64,000 nt of DNA from Achromobacter sp. HZ34 (GTDB lineage Bacteria > Pseudomonadota > Gammaproteobacteria > Burkholderiales > Burkholderiaceae_B). The notes under the pieces are model-generated. The model searched no databases, was not told the origin of the DNA, and worked only from the letters and a program-made list of their open reading frames with translations. This document shows, piece by piece, positions 42,990 through 50,147 of the stretch. Each line of letters begins with the position of its first letter. Within the stretch, counting starts at the first letter, position 1. Both the position numbers and the translations under genes were made by a program. The stretch lies in contig NZ_NJIX01000002.1 of NCBI RefSeq assembly GCF_002209485.1, positions 930,001 to 994,000 on the forward strand. Reading direction: 5' to 3'.

Positions 42990-44714
42990 ATGCAAGCAAC
43001 CGCGAAATTCCAAGGTATCAAGCGTACCGTGAGCCTCACCGTGCTGACCGCCGCCCTGCTGGGCGCGCTGGCGGGCTGCGGCGGCGGCGGGCATCACCAC
43101 GACAGCGTCGCCGACAACGGCGGCATGCCTGGCGGCGGCGGAGGTGGTGGTGACGGCGGCGGCAACGGCGGTGGGGGTGGGGGCGGCGGCACCAACCCGC
43201 CCGGAGGCGGAGGCACGAATCCTCCGGGAGGCGGAGGCACGAATCCCCCGGGAGGCGGAGGCACCAATCCCCCGGGAGGCGGCACCACCACCACGCCTGG
43301 CCTGCTGCAAACGACGTTGACCAACACCGGCGGTGCCGTCGACAACGTGGCGCCCCTGGGCGCGGGTTCGCTGCTGGGTGATGTGGGCAAGGCCCTGGAT
43401 CCCACCGTGGCGCCTGTCGCCAACACGGTGACCTCGCTCACCCAGCAAGTGGGCGCGACCACCGGCCTGGGTGCGCCTGTCGACAGCCTGCTGGGCCAGG
43501 TAGGCGGCACCGTGAGCAATCTGGGCGACTCGGTGTCATCGACCGCCCTGCCCGGCAACCTCAACACTGCCGTGGGCGGCCTGGTAAGCGGCCTGGGCGA
43601 TACGGTGGCCAGCGCTGGCGGCCTGCTCAACGCCTCCGCCAGCAATCCCCAACCGCTGACCAAGGTGCTGGGCACGGCTACCAATGCCCTGGCCACGGCC
43701 ACTGGCGCCCTGACGGCTGACGGCGGCCTGCTGCAACCGGTGAACAGCCTCCTGGGCCAAGTGACCGGGGGAATGACGTCCGGGACGCAGACGGCCATCC
43801 TGCAGCCGACGCTGGGCAACACCGGCACCGCTGTCGACAACGTGGTTCCGCTGGGCCTGGCGCAACCGCTGGCCGCGGTGGGTGCCTCGCTGGACAAGAC
43901 GGTGTCCCCGCTGGTCGGCAAGGTCGCCGGTGCAACGCAGAACATCGGTGACACCAGCGGCCTGGGTGCCCCTGTCAGCGGTTTGCTCACCAGCATCGGC
44001 GGCACCGTCGCGAATGCCGGCAACGGCCTGGGCGGCACGCAACTGGCCGGCGTCAACGGCCTGCTCACGGGTGTCGGCAACGCCGTCAGCGCGGCCGGCG
44101 GCCTGGTCAGCAGCAGCAATCCCGCGGCGGCGAACCCGCTGGGCGCCGTGCTCGGCAACACCACGGCGGGCGTGGCGTCGCTCACCAGCGCAGTGGGTGG
44201 CGTGACCGGCGGGTTGACAGGCGGCCTGGCCGGCGCCGGTGGCGCGGGCGGCACGGGAGGACTGTTGCAACCGATCAACGGCTTGCTGGGCGGCGTCGGT
44301 GGCCTGCCGGCCGGTGGTGGCAACAACGGCGGCCTGCTGGCGCCCGTCACAGGCCTGGTGGCCTCGGTCACCGGCAACCTGGCCGGAACCGGCACCAATA
44401 ACGGCGGCTTGCTCAGTGGCCTGATCAACGGCGTAACCAATGTGGCCGGCACGCCTGCCACCACGGCGCCCGCCACCACGGCGACGGGCGGTGCAGCCAC
44501 CGGCGGCAGCACCGGTGTCTCGGTCGCCACCGGTAACGGCGGCCTGCTCGGCGGCCTGTTGGGCGGCACCACCGTGGCGGCCAACACTTCCGGCGGCGCC
44601 GGTGCGGCGGGCAGCACGACCACCACCACGACCACTACCAGCTCCACGGGCGGCACCACCAACAACGGCGGCCTGCTCGGCGGCCTCGTCGGTGGCTTGC
44701 TCGGCCGTCGTTGA
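42990..44714 (+). CDS. Gly-rich repeat lipoprotein, partner candidate of the TpsB protein
   Basis: A 574-residue predicted lipoprotein with lipobox LAGC (Cys30) followed by a Gly/His/Pro-rich stalk containing four GTNPPGGG repeats. The rest is a low-complexity Gly/Leu/Val/Asn/Thr sequence made of two related modules of about 165-175 residues (DNA about 43300-43790 and 43795-44330), each starting with a LLQ/ILQ-TL-NTG-AVDNV-PLG pattern, then Gly/Thr-rich shorter repeats and a basic end GLLGRR. There is no TPS domain with NPNL/NPNG motifs, nor a stretch of true GXY collagen triplets, though automated tools may call it collagen-like. It is likely a surface or periplasmic structural protein. Its placement between a TpsB gene and a marR gene suggests a module. 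Confidence 0.8.
   Translation: MQATAKFQGIKRTVSLTVLTAALLGALAGCGGGGHHHDSVADNGGMPGGGGGGGDGGGNGGGGGGGGTNPPGGGGTNPPGGGGTNPPGGGGTNPPGGGTTTTPGLLQTTLTNTGGAVDNVAPLGAGSLLGDVGKALDPTVAPVANTVTSLTQQVGATTGLGAPVDSLLGQVGGTVSNLGDSVSSTALPGNLNTAVGGLVSGLGDTVASAGGLLNASASNPQPLTKVLGTATNALATATGALTADGGLLQPVNSLLGQVTGGMTSGTQTAILQPTLGNTGTAVDNVVPLGLAQPLAAVGASLDKTVSPLVGKVAGATQNIGDTSGLGAPVSGLLTSIGGTVANAGNGLGGTQLAGVNGLLTGVGNAVSAAGGLVSSSNPAAANPLGAVLGNTTAGVASLTSAVGGVTGGLTGGLAGAGGAGGTGGLLQPINGLLGGVGGLPAGGGNNGGLLAPVTGLVASVTGNLAGTGTNNGGLLSGLINGVTNVAGTPATTAPATTATGGAATGGSTGVSVATGNGGLLGGLLGGTTVAANTSGGAGAAGSTTTTTTTTSSTGGTTNNGGLLGGLVGGLLGRR
43188..43283 (+). repeat. Four 24-bp repeats encoding GTNPPGGG in the lipoprotein stalk
   Basis: Four in-frame 24-bp units (43188, 43212, 43236, 43260) are nearly identical, each encoding Gly-Thr-Asn-Pro-Pro-Gly-Gly-Gly. 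They come just after a poly-Gly run. High identity at the DNA level suggests copy number can change between strains, which would alter stalk length without a frameshift. Confidence 0.92.
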
Positions 44715-44729
44715 TTCCAACCGCGGTAT

Positions 44730-44770
44730 CCGCCGCGCCAGCGCCTGGACTGACAGGGCTGGCGCGGCGG
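44730..44770 (+). terminator. Long hairpin after the lipoprotein gene
   Basis: CCGCCGCGCCAGC (44730-44742) pairs perfectly with GCTGGCGCGGCGG (44758-44770) around a 15-base loop, 16 bp after the stop. There is no T-run, so it is a Rho-independent terminator only in part, or an mRNA-stabilising structure. The remaining gap up to 44972 shows no other gene. Confidence 0.55.
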
Positions 44771-44972
44771 CAGACAGGCTCGCAGCAAGGGACCGAAGCC
44801 GAGACCCGCGGCTGGAGACCTGAGCCAGGACCCGCAGCGCCGCATCCGCGGCAATGCATCCGAATCGACATCTGAATCGTAAATATCCGAAGTGAACCAC
44901 TCGAATCGTCTGCTCAGCAGTGAATCACCCGAAGTGACTTACCAAATACAACCAGGACAGGGAGTCCCGACC

Positions 44973-45527
44973 ATGTTCGAAATCGAACCTTGCAATCACA
45001 CCGACCGCGCCGCTGACATCGTCATGCCGCGCGCCAGCAGCGGTGAGCCGCAGCAGCATCTGCTGGAGGATATGGCGCTGATGCTGGGACGCCAGTTCAG
45101 CGTCTACACCGCCGTCTGCCAGGCCACGCTGGCCGAACAGCTGGGCATGCCCCTGTCCGACCTGCGCGCCCTGGAGATGGTGATCGAATTCGACGCCCTG
45201 CCCACCGGACAACTGGCGCAATTGCTGGGCGTCAGCTCCGGCGGCGCCACCGCCCTGATCAACCGGCTGGAGGAAGCGGGCTATGTCCAGCGCGACCGCC
45301 ATCCGCTGGATCGCCGCATCATCGTCATCCGCCCGGTGGCGGCCCGCTGTGCGGCCCTGACGCAGCAGCGCCGCCTGGTGGCCGATGAAGTCATCCTGCA
45401 GGCGCGGCGTCACGACCATGAACAGGTGCAGGCGATGCACGGCTACCTGGCCCAGTGCATCCGCGCGCTGCGGCACGAAACCTTGTCCTGGCTGGAAACC
45501 CGGCACAACCCCGCCCTGGACGACTGA
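44973..45527 (+). CDS. MarR-family transcriptional regulator
   Basis: A 184-residue winged helix-turn-helix regulator. The recognition region LPTGQLAQLLGVSSGGATALINRLEEAGYV and the wing DRHPLDRRIIVI are clear. The start was set at the ATG at 44973 with GGGAG upstream; a GTG 27 codons earlier is in frame but less likely. It lies on the same strand as the TpsB and lipoprotein genes and is a candidate regulator of them. MarR proteins usually bind palindromes and respond to small phenolic ligands. Confidence 0.9.
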   Translation: MFEIEPCNHTDRAADIVMPRASSGEPQQHLLEDMALMLGRQFSVYTAVCQATLAEQLGMPLSDLRALEMVIEFDALPTGQLAQLLGVSSGGATALINRLEEAGYVQRDRHPLDRRIIVIRPVAARCAALTQQRRLVADEVILQARRHDHEQVQAMHGYLAQCIRALRHETLSWLETRHNPALDD

Positions 45528-45737
45528 GCCTTTGAAACCAAGCCCTTGAACAAAGGGTAGATTTCGATCGCCGCGAGAACGTACGGCAGGCAACGCAGGT
45601 GGCCCTACCCCCTCCTCTGTGACGGCGGGAAGGCAAGGCCGATCGGCAACGCCGCCGCGCAAGGGCGAGGTGATCGAACCGCCTTCCTGGCGGCCACGCG
45701 GACCCTGGGCCACCGGGAGGCACGCAGCAGTACCTTG

Positions 45738-45766
45738 AGATCCGCGCCGGGGCGGATCTTTTTTTT
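45738..45766 (+). terminator. Intrinsic terminator of the marR gene
   Basis: AGATCCGC (45738-45745) pairs with GCGGATCT (45752-45759), and eight Ts (45759-45766) follow. It lies between the convergent marR and yejF-type genes and acts on the plus strand. Confidence 0.9.
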
Positions 45767-45767
45767 G

Positions 45768-47552
45768 CTACGTGCCGAAGGACAGGCGCGGTACCGCCGC
45801 CAGCAGGCGCTGCGTCATCTCGTGTTCCGGTTCATGCAAGACCCGGCCGGTTTCGCCGTCTTCCACGATGCGGCCGCCGTACATGACGGCGATGCGATCC
45901 GCCAGATACTCCACCACGCCGAAGTTGTGCGTGATGAAAAGATAGGCGATGCCCAGTTCCGCCTGCAGCTCGCGCAACAGGTCCAGGATCTGCGCCTGCA
46001 CGGAAACATCCAGGGCCGACGTCGGCTCGTCGCAGATCAACACCTTGGGTTCGACGGCCAGGGCGCGCGCGATGGCGATGCGCTGGCGTTGCCCGCCGGA
46101 AAACTCGTGCGGATAGCGCGTGGCGGTGTCCGCCGGCAGCCCCACCCGTTGCAGCAGCCGTTCGACGCGCTTTTCGCAGGCGGCGCGCGGCAGGTCCGCA
46201 CGCAGGGACAGCACTCCCTCCAGCAGGATGTCGCCGATGCGCATGCGCGGGTTGAGCGACGCGAACGGATCCTGGAACACGATCTGGATGTCCTGCCGCA
46301 AGCGGGCCATCTCGCGGCGGTTGGCGCCGAAGATGTCGCGGCCGTTCAGCAAGGCCTGGCCGCTGATGGACGCGCCGCTGATCAGGCGCAGCAAGGCCTT
46401 GCCGGTGGTCGTCTTGCCGCAACCGGATTCGCCCAGCAAGGCCAGGGTCTCGCCGGCGCGCAGGGTGAAACTGACGCCGTCCACGGCCTTGACCCAGCCG
46501 CGGATACGCTTCAGCGGGCCCTTGCGCACGGGATAGTGCACCTTCAGGTCGCGCACTTCCAGGACGGGCGTGGCCGCCGTGGATGCGGATGCGTCGTTAG
46601 TGGAAACAGATCGGCGCGGGGACGGGAACGTGGCGACCTGGGCCACGTTGGCCCCCGTCGCCGAAGTGGCCGACAAGGGCCGGCCGCGTTTTTCGAACGC
46701 GGGTATCGCGTCGAACAACTGGCGTGCATACGGATGCCGCGGCGCTTCGAAGAACTGGCGCGCCGGCGCGCTTTCGACGATCTCTCCCGCCCGCATCAAC
46801 GCTACGTGCTGGGCGACGTTGCGCACCACGGCCAGATCATGCGTGATCAGCAGGATCGCCATGCCCATGTCGCGCTGGATATCGGCCAGCAGGTCCAGCA
46901 CCTGGGCCTGCACGGTGACGTCCAGTGCCGTCGTCGGCTCGTCCGCGATCAATAGCTGCGGTTCGGCGGCCAGCGCAATGGCGATCATCACCCGTTGCTT
47001 TTGCCCGCCGGAGAACTGCATCGGATAGTCGTCGATGCGCCGTTCCGGCTCCGGGATGCCCACCCGCCGCAACCAGTCGATGGCGCGCGCACGGGCTTGC
47101 GCGCCGCGCAACGGCGTATGCGTGCGCAAGGTCTCGATGATCTGCTCGCCGACCCGCATGACGGGGTTCAAACTGGTCGAGGGTTCCTGGAAGATGATGC
47201 CGATACGGCCGCCGCGTACTGCCCGCATATCCCGTTCGGGCAGTTGGTTCAGGTCCTCGCCGCCCAGGTCGACCTGGCCGCCCACCACGCGCGCGGCATC
47301 CGGCAGCAGGCGCAGCAGGGCCAGCGCGGTGATGCTCTTGCCGCAACCCGATTCGCCCACCAGGGCAAAGGTCTCGCCGCGCTCGATGGCCAGGCTCAGC
47401 CGCTTGACCGCCTGCGAGATCTGGTGCTCGCCCGCGATGTCGACGCGCAGGTCAGTCACGCGCAATACGCTACCAGAGGCGCTGCCAGGTGTGCCGTCAA
47501 TTGCACTGCCGAATTCGCTGTCAGACCCGGCTTCAGCCAATTTCTCATTCAT
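45768..47552 (-). CDS. yejF: Peptide/microcin C-type ABC importer, double ATPase (YejF type)
   Basis: A 594-residue fused ATPase with two complete nucleotide-binding domains. Each has Walker A GESGCGKS/T, the signature FSGGQ(K/R)QR and Walker B ADEPTTALD or CDEPTSALD, joined by an Ala/Ser/Thr-rich linker (about 320-355). It energises the importer whose permeases are encoded just upstream. The start was set at the ATG at 47552 with AAGGAAG upstream, 10 bp after the yejE-type stop. Confidence 0.92.
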   Translation of the reverse strand: MNEKLAEAGSDSEFGSAIDGTPGSASGSVLRVTDLRVDIAGEHQISQAVKRLSLAIERGETFALVGESGCGKSITALALLRLLPDAARVVGGQVDLGGEDLNQLPERDMRAVRGGRIGIIFQEPSTSLNPVMRVGEQIIETLRTHTPLRGAQARARAIDWLRRVGIPEPERRIDDYPMQFSGGQKQRVMIAIALAAEPQLLIADEPTTALDVTVQAQVLDLLADIQRDMGMAILLITHDLAVVRNVAQHVALMRAGEIVESAPARQFFEAPRHPYARQLFDAIPAFEKRGRPLSATSATGANVAQVATFPSPRRSVSTNDASASTAATPVLEVRDLKVHYPVRKGPLKRIRGWVKAVDGVSFTLRAGETLALLGESGCGKTTTGKALLRLISGASISGQALLNGRDIFGANRREMARLRQDIQIVFQDPFASLNPRMRIGDILLEGVLSLRADLPRAACEKRVERLLQRVGLPADTATRYPHEFSGGQRQRIAIARALAVEPKVLICDEPTSALDVSVQAQILDLLRELQAELGIAYLFITHNFGVVEYLADRIAVMYGGRIVEDGETGRVLHEPEHEMTQRLLAAVPRLSFGT

Positions 47553-47562
47553 GGCGACTTCC

Positions 47563-49164
47563 TTATTTCGGCTCGTCACGGGCATCATCCGGTGTATCGC
47601 CACGCGGGCCGGAACTGCCGCTGGCGCGCGCATCGTTGTCCGCGTCACGCGTGGTTTCACGTGCCTCGGCCGTCACCGGCGACACGGCGAACACGCCACC
47701 CGTAGGCGCGCCGACCAGGGCGGCCGCCGAGAGCGGCCGGCGACGCGGACGGAAGCGGCGCGTGCGCGGGTCGAAGGCGGCCCGTACGGCATCGGCAAAC
47801 AGGTTGGCGGCCAGCACCAGCGCCAGCATGAAGGCGAACGCCGTACCCAGGTTCCAGTAGATCATCGGATCCATGGACATCTCCAGCCGCGCACCGTTGA
47901 TCATCGAACCGAAGGAATTCATCGAAGGGTCCACGCCTATGCCCAGATACGACAGCACCGCCTCGTACAGCACCAGCCCGGAGAACTCCAGCACCACCGT
48001 GATCAGCACGATGTGCATGACGTTGGGCAGCAGATGGCGGCGCATGATGGACCAGTCCGACACGCCAAAGGCGCGCGCGGCCTGCACGAACTCCAGCTCC
48101 CGCAGCTTCAGCGCCTCGGCGCGCAGCAGGCGGCATAGGCCGGCCCACCCCGTCAGCCCCAGGATCATGCACAGCATGAACAGCCGCAGGTCGGCGCGCG
48201 CGGCCGAGGTGTCGAACAAAGTGGGATTGTTGTCGATGTACACCTGCATCATCAGCACGCAGGCAGCCACCAGCAGCACGCCGGGAATGGACGTGAGCGT
48301 GGTGTAGAGATACTGGATGGCGTCATCCACCTTACCCTTGAAATAGCCGGCGGCAATGCCGAACACGATGGCCGGCGGCAGCATGGCCAGCGTGGTCAGG
48401 CTGCCGATCACCAGGGCCGTGCGTATGCTTTTCAACGCCTGCCACAGCACATCGTTGCCGGTGCGGTCCGTACCCAGTGCGTGATAGCCGGTGGCCCAGC
48501 CGCCCAGCGCGCCGGCGACCAGCGCCAGGCCCGCGAAGGTGATCCACATGGCGCGCCAGCGCACTTCCGTGTGGCCGTGCAGGACGTCGCGCGCGGCCTG
48601 GCGCCAGCCGCCATGCGTACGCGCCAGCGCCGCCGCCAGCAACAGGCCGCCAGCCAGGGCCACGGCAGCACCTGCCAGCAGGCCCAGGCCGCCGCGCCGC
48701 AGCACGTCGGGCACGCGTTCCGTGGCGGGATCCTGCAGATGGGCGCCGCCCGCGCGCAGGCGGGGAAAATCGCGCACCGGCTTGCCGTCCACCAGCAGGG
48801 TTTCCTTGGTGAACTGATGCGCGCGCAACGGCGCCGAATAGGTTTTCTCGGGTTGGGTCAGGACGGTGCCGCGCAGCAGGCTGTCCAGCAGCGATTGCGC
48901 GGCGGGCGCATACGCCGCCGGTGCGTCGATCGCGGCGCCCGGCAGCGGCGGCAGACGGGAGCGGTAATGCACCGAGTCCAGCAGGCCGATGACGGCGAAC
49001 ACCGCCAGGATGACCGCCGCGCACATGGCTGGCCCGTCATGCGATACCCGCGCCCAGGTCCCGCGCAGGGTCGGCGTCCGGCGCACATGCCAGATATAAG
49101 CCAGCACCGCCAGCACGATCAAAAACAGGGCGGCGTCGGTCCAGAGCAGAACGAATTTCGGCAT
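47563..49164 (-). CDS. yejE: Peptide/microcin C-type ABC importer permease (YejE type)
   Basis: A 533-residue permease. Two N-terminal membrane helices and a large extracytoplasmic insertion (about 60-150, including the PEKTYSAPLRAHQFTKETLL block) precede the binding-protein-dependent transport domain with LGTDRTGNDVL and EALKLRELEFVQAARAFGVS. This insert is typical of YejE. The Arg-rich C-terminal tail is disordered. The start was set at the ATG at 49164; the same frame is open far upstream only as a shadow of yejB and yejA. It overlaps no gene but is 5 bp from yejB. Confidence 0.9.
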   Translation of the reverse strand: MPKFVLLWTDAALFLIVLAVLAYIWHVRRTPTLRGTWARVSHDGPAMCAAVILAVFAVIGLLDSVHYRSRLPPLPGAAIDAPAAYAPAAQSLLDSLLRGTVLTQPEKTYSAPLRAHQFTKETLLVDGKPVRDFPRLRAGGAHLQDPATERVPDVLRRGGLGLLAGAAVALAGGLLLAAALARTHGGWRQAARDVLHGHTEVRWRAMWITFAGLALVAGALGGWATGYHALGTDRTGNDVLWQALKSIRTALVIGSLTTLAMLPPAIVFGIAAGYFKGKVDDAIQYLYTTLTSIPGVLLVAACVLMMQVYIDNNPTLFDTSAARADLRLFMLCMILGLTGWAGLCRLLRAEALKLRELEFVQAARAFGVSDWSIMRRHLLPNVMHIVLITVVLEFSGLVLYEAVLSYLGIGVDPSMNSFGSMINGARLEMSMDPMIYWNLGTAFAFMLALVLAANLFADAVRAAFDPRTRRFRPRRRPLSAAALVGAPTGGVFAVSPVTAEARETTRDADNDARASGSSGPRGDTPDDARDEPK

Positions 49165-49169
49165 GGTGC

Positions 49170-50147
49170 TCACTCGAATCGAACCCGGGGATCGGCCAAG
49201 GTGTAGGAGATATCGGCCAGGATGAGGCCGATGATGTACAGCACCGAGCCCAGGAACACCATGGCGCGCACGATGGAAAAGTCCTGCGCATTGATGGCGT
49301 CGATGGTGTAGCTGCCCAGGCCCGGAATGCCGAAGAAGGACTCGGCGATCAGGCTGCCCATGAACAGCAGCGGGATGGCGGATACCGTGCCGGTCAGGAT
49401 GGGCAGCATGGCGTTGCGCAGCACATGGCGGAACAGCACAACGTTTTCGGTCAGGCCCTTGGCGCGCGCGGTACGCACGTAGTCCTTGCTGATTTCCTCC
49501 AGGAACAGGGTCCGGTAGAAGCGGGCTTCCGGACCCAGCCTGGATATCACCGCCACCAGCACCGGCAGGGCCAGGAACTTGATCATGTCCAGCCCGCCCG
49601 CATAGCCGGAATACGGCACCAGCCGCAAGCCCTTGGCAAATACCCACTGCCCCGCGATGATGTAGAACAGACCGGAAATCGACAGCAGCACCACGCATAG
49701 CACCACGCCCCAGAAATCCAGGCGGGTGGCGCGGAAAAACACCAGCATCAAGGCGAACGCGATACTGACGTACAGCCCCAATATGAAGGTGGGCAGCGCC
49801 AGCGACAGGCTGGGCCACATGCGGGTATTGATCTCGCGGCCTATGTCGCGGCCATTGTCGGACAGGCCGAAGTCCAGCGTCAGCAAGGGTACGGAGCGCT
49901 GGTAGAAGATGGTGTCGGTGACCTTGCGCGCACCCGGCGCCGTGGCGTTGTAGAACAGCGGTTTGTCGTAGCCGCGTTCCACCTTCCACTTTTCGATGGC
50001 GTCCTGGCTGATGCGCTGGCCGCCGATGGACAGGCGCGCCATGTCGTCGGGCGTGTTGACGGCAAAGAACAGGACGAAGGTGAAGAGGTTGACGCCGATC
50101 AGGATCAGCACGCCGTACAGCAGGCGACGGATGATGTAGGCGATCAT
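49170..50147 (-). CDS. yejB: Peptide/microcin C-type ABC importer permease (YejB type)
   Basis: A 325-residue inner-membrane permease with the DppB-like N-terminus YIIRRLLYGVLILIGVNLFTF, an extracytoplasmic loop with WKVERGYDKPLFYNA, and the EAA-type loop DYVRTARAKGLTE. The ATG overlaps the yejA stop by 4 bp, so translation is coupled. Confidence 0.92.
   Translation of the reverse strand: MIAYIIRRLLYGVLILIGVNLFTFVLFFAVNTPDDMARLSIGGQRISQDAIEKWKVERGYDKPLFYNATAPGARKVTDTIFYQRSVPLLTLDFGLSDNGRDIGREINTRMWPSLSLALPTFILGLYVSIAFALMLVFFRATRLDFWGVVLCVVLLSISGLFYIIAGQWVFAKGLRLVPYSGYAGGLDMIKFLALPVLVAVISRLGPEARFYRTLFLEEISKDYVRTARAKGLTENVVLFRHVLRNAMLPILTGTVSAIPLLFMGSLIAESFFGIPGLGSYTIDAINAQDFSIVRAMVFLGSVLYIIGLILADISYTLADPRVRFE

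Noticed and set aside
43094-44854. Minus-strand Pro-rich open frames opposite the Gly-rich lipoprotein
   Set aside because: Pro-rich sequence is the exact complement of Gly codons; the plus-strand frame has a lipobox and ribosome site.
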